Assembly (NCBI GenBank): GCA_004009845.1
Contig: RMBW01000349.1
Coordinates: forward strand, 1-11,308
Source of the DNA: Davidsoniella eucalypti
Lineage: Eukaryota > Ascomycota > Sordariomycetes > Microascales > Ceratocystidaceae
DNA: 11,308 nt
Reading direction: 5' to 3'
Notes under the pieces: generated by a model
What the model saw: only the letters and a program-made list of their open reading frames with translations
The model's database searches: none
What the model was told of the DNA's origin: nothing
Part shown: in pieces, positions 6,920 through 11,308 of the stretch
Position numbering within the stretch: the first letter of the stretch is position 1
Layout of the letters: the number at the start of each line of letters is the position of its first letter
Position numbers and translations under genes: made by a program

Positions 6920-8221
6920 ATGTCTGGCTTGCTATTTCTGTTCTGGGGTCTCCTTGCTACCCTAACCCGCTGCGTCTACCACACCTGGCATAACCTTGCC
7001 CTAGCGCGTGTTTTCACCCTGAACCCCAACCAGGAATCGGCTGAGGGCTACATCTTGTCCGCCCTTGACCTACCTACGAAGCGCGCCTGGCGCGAACCCG
7101 GCTGGTGTTACCTCGCACTATTCAAGCGCAAGGAGCGCGCCCGTCTGGCTTCCCTCCTTGGCTTTTGCCCTTCCACACGCGACGTCCTCGCCCATAAGGA
7201 ACACTTTCACGATAACTTGGGCCACCTCTCCTTCACCGGTGACTTTGTTGGCCACGTCGCCTGTGGAAACCGCGTAATCCGCGAAGCGCGTGCTCGTGCT
7301 CACGTATCCTCACGTCTCCTCTCCTCCTGTTTCATCGGCATCCCACGCTCTCCCCCGCGTGATAAGGATGGTAACCCCGTGCACTCTTCCCGCGCTCCTC
7401 TAGCCGCTCCAAGAGCTGCTGCATATGAAGCTGAGGAACTAATCTCATACGAGACCACTCACACCCGTGCCATTAGTCGTGCTGCCTCTGTTCGAAGCCT
7501 ATCCCACTTTGCCCCTGGTGTAGATACCCATTCTCGTCGTCGCCCCTCCGTCAGCCAGCACCCTTCCCCCGACTCTGACTTGGCCCGTCTGGCCGAAAGC
7601 ATGGGAATGTCTGTCCGCCACGCGTCGCGTCCCCCATCCCGTGGCCGTCAGCCGACGCGTTCTCCTGGCCCTGCCCATTCACGCGCTCCTCAGCCTGCCG
7701 ACAATGCACTGCTCAATGAACTTAGGGAATTGAAGGACACTGTCTCGCTACTGTCCCAACTGGTCATAGGCAACCATACCGAACCCACTGCTCCCGCCAT
7801 GCCTCCTGTCCCAACTACTGCCGTCACTACCCGAAGACGTTCGAGATCCCGTAGCCGCGTCCGCCCATCTCAGCCTCACCTTATCGAATTTGGAGGCACT
7901 CACGCGGAGTATGAAAACTGGCGAACCCTAGCAATCTTCAAGATGCGAATCGATGGCCGAGCTATAGGCGACGAGCTAGCACGCACTGCCTACCTGTTTA
8001 GCCGACTAGGCTCCGACACGCGTGCCAAACTCAACGAATTCTTTGTCTCCATTAGCGACCAGCCAGGCTCATACGACAAGCTGCTAGACAAACTCGACCT
8101 CATGTTCCGCAGCCGTGCCCGTAAGTCGCAAGCCCGCACTGCTTTCTTTGGTGCTCGCCAGGAGTCCCACGAATCATTCCTCGTGACACGAACTAGGAAG
8201 AGGCAATGGCAAGCAATCTAG
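6920..8221 (+). pseudogene. Gypsy gag, cut by insertion after codon 421
   Basis: Gag forms the virus-like particle that packages the retrotransposon RNA. The ATG at 6920 is chosen because it sits in CACCATG, follows about 350 nt of predicted leader without any ATG, and opens the long frame. Residues 3-18 are hydrophobic (LLFLFWGLLATL), followed by about 200 residues I do not recognise. Residues 225-262 are rich in R, S and P, a RRRSRSRSRVR patch is at about 304-314, and from about 320 comes the capsid-like block EFGGTHAEYENWRTL ... DGRAIGDELARTAYLFSRL ... ESFL that is typical of fungal Gypsy gags. True gag stops at codon 421 (8182). The last 12 codons, VTRTRKRQWQAI, are translated from the opposite-strand LTR before a TAG at 8219. 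No zinc knuckle remains. Confidence 0.8.
8179..8183. repeat. Presumed 5-bp target duplication (left copy) of the minus-strand element
   Basis: CCTCG lies immediately outside the LTR start TGACACG at 8184. It codes the last residues of intact gag. The right copy would lie beyond the window, so this cannot be confirmed here. Confidence 0.4.
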
Positions 8222-8235
8222 AGTAAAGATTTCGA

Positions 8236-8246
8236 TTGATACCGAT
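8236..8246 (-). promoter_or_regulatory. Predicted self-primer homologue in the minus-strand LTR
   Basis: ATCGGTATCAA at LTR position 117 corresponds to ATCGGTCTCAA at position 116 in the other LTR, with one base changed. If self-priming is used, this element's own primer site (outside the window) should carry the matching change. Confidence 0.55.
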
Positions 8247-8293
8247 GAAGGAGAAAGACTAATATCTGTTGGAATACGGCGGGAATAGGTCCC

Positions 8294-8301
8294 TATTTAT
8301 A
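8294..8301 (-). promoter_or_regulatory. TATA box of the minus-strand LTR
   Basis: TATAAATA on the minus strand is followed by GGGACC, the same context as in the plus-strand LTR. A promoter active here would transcribe leftwards, antisense to the interrupted gag. Confidence 0.65.
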
Positions 8302-8312
8302 ACCGTTTATCT

Positions 8313-8333
8313 GGCTAAGTATCTTACTTAGCC
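8313..8333. promoter_or_regulatory. Palindrome in U3 of the minus-strand LTR
   Basis: GGCTAAGT (8313-8320) and ACTTAGCC (8326-8333) are perfect 8-bp inverse arms with a 5-base loop. It is homologous to the 7-bp palindrome at 6482-6501 of the other LTR. Confidence 0.6.
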
Positions 8334-8366
8334 AAATACCAACTGGGCCTTAGCCCCTGACATTAG

Positions 8367-8380
8367 CCCCCCCCCCTCTC
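8367..8380 (-). promoter_or_regulatory. Polypurine tract priming plus-strand DNA synthesis
   Basis: GAGAGGGGGGGGGG on the minus strand ends 4 bases (CTAA) before the LTR start. A purine run directly upstream of the 3' LTR is the expected second-strand primer of an LTR retrotransposon. Confidence 0.82.
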
Positions 8381-8408
8381 GGATGCTAACTATAATCTAA
8401 AACTAATA

Positions 8409-9590
8409 CTAAAATACATTTTGCGCTAATAATGGGGATGGTGGGTGGGTAAAAAATGAGGCCCCCCTCGTAGGGGTGCATGAAACGGGCCCCCCTGTCT
8501 TGGGTAGGAAGTCAGCTGATGCTGCTCCAATTAGCGCGCGGTCTAAGAATATGCGCCATGCGAGGGTGTCTTCGATGTGTTTCACTGGTTCCCAAGTAGG
8601 GTCCTGGTAGCCAGACCATTTAACCAGTGCTTGTTCATGCCCGCGGTATTTCCGTTGGCGGACAATTTCTTCAACGTGGAATTCTCCTTCGGCTATAGTG
8701 TCGTCTCCGTATGCTTCCTCCCTTGAGACCGCCTCAGGTTCGTCGTCCTGGACAACCTGTGAGGGCAAGGGGTTAGTCCCTGCGTGTCGTACCTTGCTGA
8801 TGTGGAAGACTGGGTGGACTAGGCCTGGAATGTTAAGTCGGACTGCGTGGGTGCCTATCAGGCCTGTAACCGTGTAGCGGCGAGCTAGCCAATCTAGCTT
8901 CTTAGAGGGTCTTTCCGAAGCGATGTTTTCGCATTTCAGGAGCACTACGTCTCCTATCTGAAACTGGGAGGCTGGCTGGCGGCGGCGGTTAGCTGCTGTC
9001 TCCTGATAATCCTGTGCTGACGCCATGGCAACCTGTGCGAAACTGGTGGCGTCGCGGATTTTGTCTAGGAAGGCCTGGGCGTCGTGTACCGGGGACTGCG
9101 TAGAGGATGGTTCGCTAGTGGGAGATGGCTCGATGATGTCCATGTTGTAACCGTGTGTCGCGAAGAAGGGGGAGATGGCAGTGCTGGAGACGGTGCGGTT
9201 GTTTAGGGCGATCTGTGCTTGTGGAAGGAGATCCGCCCAGTTGTCCTGGGCGAAGGAACAGAAGATCCTGAGGAAGGTTTCAATCTCCTGGTTGCTTCGC
9301 TCCTGGGCACCGTCGGTTTGAGGGTGAAAGGCCGTAGAGAGGCGACGTTTGATGTTGAGACGGCGGCATGCTTCTCCCCAGAATAGTGATGTGAACTGGG
9401 GGCCGCGGTCTGACACGATGGCTGAGGGAAAACCGTGGTGTGCGAATACGTGGGTGAATAGAGCGTCAGCTGTTGCTTTCGCGGAGGTGTCTGACATGGG
9501 GATAAGGATCTGCGACTTGGAGAGTCTGTCGGTGACGCCGAGGATGAATGTGCAGTGCTTGGAAGGTGGTAAGGGGCCAATGAAGTCCAT
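8409..9590 (-). pseudogene. Gypsy integrase core, GPY/F-like module and chromodomain (end of pol)
   Basis: Integrase inserts the element's DNA. Numbering from the Met of MDFIGPL at 9590 (an internal Met of the polyprotein, not a start): catalytic Asp2, Asp61 in VSDRGPQFTS and Glu97 in DGAQERSNQ; the D-x35-E spacing is canonical. QIGDVVLL at 211-218 and KLDWLARRYTVTGLIGTHAV at 231-250 form the GPY/F-like module. The chromodomain at about 303-345 reads FHVEEIV ... KYRG ... LVKWSGYQDPTWEP. Phe304, Trp325 and Tyr328 sit where the methyl-lysine cage aromatics are expected. The frame is uninterrupted to a TAG at 8409, with a 50-residue tail of low similarity to anything I know. Catalytically intact in sequence, but separated from the rest of pol by a stop at 9633. 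Confidence 0.9.
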
Positions 9591-9950
9591 GGCTAGCTCG
9601 GTCCAGTGGCGGTCTGGAACAGGAAGGGGTTTTCAAGAGTCCGCGCTTTGTTCCCGCCAATACTTGCTTTTACCGCATGTAGTGCAGTTGGCTACGAATT
9701 GGCGTACATCGTTGGTGAGTCCTGGCCAGGAGTATTCCCGTGAAACTAGGTCCCGTGTGATTTCGCGGCCAGGGTGTCCAGACAAGTGTGAGTCGTGGAT
9801 GGTCTGGATCAGCTTGGTGCGGAGGGGTTCAAAGCGAGGGATCCATAGTCTGTTACGCCAGCGTAGGAGGCCTCGGTCGTCGATGGAACATTCGCTGATT
9901 TGCCATTGGAGGCCCCATGCTGAGGGGGATGAACTGGCGCCATCGAGGAC
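9591..9950 (-). pseudogene. Gypsy integrase N-terminal zinc-binding region with in-frame stop
   Basis: It is read in the same frame as the core. ISECSIDDRGLLRWRNRLWIP leads into the HHCC zinc module: HDSHLSGHPG, then after 29 residues CTTC (H-x3-H-x29-C-x2-C), then GKSKYWREQSADS. A TGA at 9635-9633 follows directly, and the frame resumes with KPLPVPDRHWTELA into MDFIGPL, so this is one point mutation (or base error), not a frameshift. Upstream of about 9920 the conserved reading is lost to frameshifts: pieces such as QALQTNN, expected before the zinc module, occur in another frame. Confidence 0.85.
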
Positions 9951-10144
9951 AAGGGATCGTGCAAGCCACCCATCTATTATTGGTCTGCAGGGCTTGTGTC
10001 CATAGTGAGGTGAGGTCGGCGTCCCCGAAGGGTGAGGGGAGAGTGGACTGGTGTGGCTATTTCGTCTGAGGGAATGTCGACGTCCGGGATGTTGGACCAA
10101 AGGGCGTTGACAACTACTAGTTGTCTCCTGCTGTTGCGGGGGCG

Positions 10145-10600
10145 AGGAGTTGGTGTACTCTACTCATGAGCCTGTCGTCATTGGCATCCTTGAGCATGTC
10201 CTGGTCCCTGCGCGATAGTGCGTCGGGATCACTTGGTCTGTTCCAGGACGGTGTTTAAGCTCAAAGGAAAAGTCCGACAGTTCGTATCCCCAGCGGCGCT
10301 GCCTTTCTGCTAAGGACCTTTTGGTCCTGAAGAACTCCAGGTTGCGATGGTCGGTGAAGACCGTGAAGTGTATACCTAGCAGGAAGTGTCTCCACTGACG
10401 ATGGACCAGTAGATAGCCAGCATTTCCTTGTCATGGATGGGATAGTTGGATTCTGCTGGCGTGAGTTTCTTAGATAGGAAGGCAATGGGTGGTGATGTCC
10501 GTCAGGGCCGCGCTGGGTGAGTTCAGCGCCTAGAGCATAGCCTGAGGAGTCGGCGGAGAGGATTGTTTCCCTGTCAGGGTCGTAGGGGGCTAGTAGAGGA
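10145..10600 (-). pseudogene. Gypsy RNase H domain with frameshifts
   Basis: The domain degrades the RNA template during reverse transcription. Minus-strand pieces in order: ETILSADSSGYALGAELTQ (catalytic Asp codon at 10551-10549), PIAFLSKKLTPAESNYPIHDKEMLAI, then after a frame change near 10400 WRHFLLGIHFTVFTDHRNLEFF and WGYELSDFSFELKHRPGTDQV, then after another change DPDALSRRDQDMLKDAND. These are the standard Gypsy RNase H and linker blocks, spread over three frames. At least three small indels are needed to explain them. The second and third acidic residues (E of KEML, D of TDHR) are present. Confidence 0.85.
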
Positions 10601-11308
10601 GGAGAGGTGAAGGCATCCTTGATGCTGTGGAAGGCCTGGTCGCAGGCAGGGGACCAAACAAAGGGGGTGTCCTTTTTAGTTAGGTTGGTTAATGGCGCAA
10701 GGGTGTCGGATATGCGCGGGACGAAGTCCCTATAGAAGTTTATAAAACCAATAAAGCGGCGGAGTTCGGTTAGAGTGTAGGGGGCGCTCCCAATTACGAA
10801 TGGCTTCAGTCTTTTCGGGGTCTGCCCTTATGCCGATAGCCAGGGCCGACTAGGAAGCCTAGGAACGATCTCCTGGCTGCGAACTCGCACTTCTTGATGT
10901 CGAGTTGGAGGTCGGCCTTGTCGAGGGCAGAGACTATTTCCAGGACGAGGTTGCGATGGTCTTGGAGCGAGCCCTAAAAGATGCACACATCGTCAATGTA
11001 GGCGTCGCAGCTGATACCGTGCCATTTGTCGAGACTCCGTGACTGGCGTCTCTGGAAGGCAGCAGGGGCGTTGTTATAGCCAAAGGGACGACGTTCCACT
11101 GGAAGGCACCCAGGGGTGTTCTAAAAGCTGTTAGTGTTCAGAGCCTGGGGCTATGCGAATCCTGGTGGAAGGCGGAGATCACGTACCTTTGAAACCCATT
11201 CGAGCTTCGCGATGCGTTGGAGGGTTTTTCTCCATAAGTGGGGGGTATTTATCCTTGATAGACCATCAATTAACACCACGATAGTCGATGCAAAAGCGTA
11301 CACCACCT
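10600..11308 (-). pseudogene. Gypsy reverse transcriptase domain with stops and frameshifts, 5' end outside window
   Basis: Read from the right edge: RFCIDYRGVN, a TGA directly after it, TLQRIAKLEWVSKV after a frame change, PLGAFQWNVVPFG-like block, NAPAAFQR, and the catalytic YIDD at 11000-10989. Then come a TAG at 10976-10974, DHRNLVLEIVSALDKADLQL, KKCEFA, LGFLVG, IRADPEKTEAIRNWERP in another frame, and TLTELRRFIGFINFYRDFVPR leading to the RNase H. The palm aspartates are intact, but several indels and two stops make it non-coding as assembled. The block after WVSKV (canonical DVISAFHQ) is visible only across shifted frames. Confidence 0.85.

Larger units (their letters stand above)
6455..8183 (+). 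mobile_element. 5' part of a plus-strand Ty3/Gypsy element, interrupted in gag
   Basis: The order is 5' LTR (6455-6633), a primer-binding region, a repeat-rich untranslated leader (6647-6919) and a gag ORF from 6920. All similarity to gag ends at about 8183, where the 3' LTR of the opposite-strand element starts. The remainder of gag and all of this copy's pol and 3' LTR are not in the window. They would lie to the right of the inserted element if this is a simple nested insertion. The LTR length, TATA and leader layout match the minus-strand copy, so both belong to one broad Gypsy family. Confidence 0.85.
8184..8362 (-). repeat. 3' LTR of the minus-strand Gypsy element (179 bp)
   Basis: On the minus strand it runs from TGTCAGGGG (at 8362) to TTCGTGTCA (at 8184). 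Its start is directly preceded by a polypurine tract, and its length equals the plus-strand LTR. It carries TATAAATA, the leader-start homologue ATCGGTATCAA (8236-8246) and the U3 palindrome. As a 3' LTR it would also supply polyadenylation for its own transcript. Confidence 0.88.
8184..11308 (-). mobile_element. 3' part of a minus-strand Ty3/Gypsy chromovirus nested in gag
   Basis: Read on the minus strand from the right edge: reverse transcriptase, RNase H, integrase with GPY/F-like module and chromodomain, polypurine tract, 3' LTR. This order (RT before integrase) defines Ty3/Gypsy, and the C-terminal chromodomain defines a chromovirus. Gag, protease and the 5' LTR lie beyond the window. 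Unlike the AT-rich flanks, the element is GC-balanced. It is disabled by several frameshifts and at least two in-frame stops. Confidence 0.9.

Noticed and set aside
9349..10005. 218-codon plus-strand ORF
   Set aside because: It is the antisense shadow of the integrase, whose minus-strand reading has the HHCC and DDE motifs.
10339..10965. 14-base repeat AGGTTGCGATGGTC at 10339 and about 10948
   Set aside because: Both encode DHRNL-type motifs of RNase H and RT on the minus strand; coincidence of similar codons.

Overview
The window looks like transposon-rich, gene-poor DNA of a filamentous fungus, most likely an ascomycete. No host gene can be supported. The evidence is a Tad1/I-like LINE with a C-terminal RNase H, two Ty3/Gypsy chromoviruses with very short LTRs, one of which carries an integrase chromodomain, and long AT-rich stretches with stops in all frames. 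The species cannot be named from the sequence.

Layout. 1-992: 3' part of a LINE ORF2 (reverse transcriptase, then RNase H) with two frameshifts, cut off at 992. 993-2100: copy A of an unnamed repeat that starts CCTAGGTATTATT. 2101-4254: AT-rich DNA with no recognisable gene. 4255-4730: a solo LTR of 466 bp flanked by the exact 5-bp duplication GTTAG. 4731-5621: more AT-rich DNA. 5622-6080: copy B of the unnamed repeat, shorter and diverged. 6081-6454: AT-rich, with one block resembling a segment of copy A out of order. 6455-8183: the 5' end of a plus-strand Gypsy element, with a 179-bp LTR, an apparent self-priming site, an AUG-free leader holding seven hairpin-forming 29-32 bp repeats, and a gag ORF cut at codon 421. 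8184-11308: a second Gypsy element on the minus strand that appears to be inserted into that gag. It shows a 179-bp 3' LTR, a polypurine tract, then pol read backwards: chromodomain, integrase, RNase H and reverse transcriptase, running off the right edge.

How the parts relate. The two Gypsy copies are related (equal LTR length, same TATA, leader start and U3 hairpin) but clearly diverged, so they are two subfamilies or old copies, not the two ends of one element. The minus-strand pol has several frameshifts and at least two internal stops, yet integrase and chromodomain are nearly intact. The most informative observations are the 11-nt complementarity between the predicted transcript 5' end and the primer site (Tf1-type self-priming), the array of conserved small hairpins in the leader, the compensatory base change in the U3 hairpin, and the unnamed CCTAGG repeat family.
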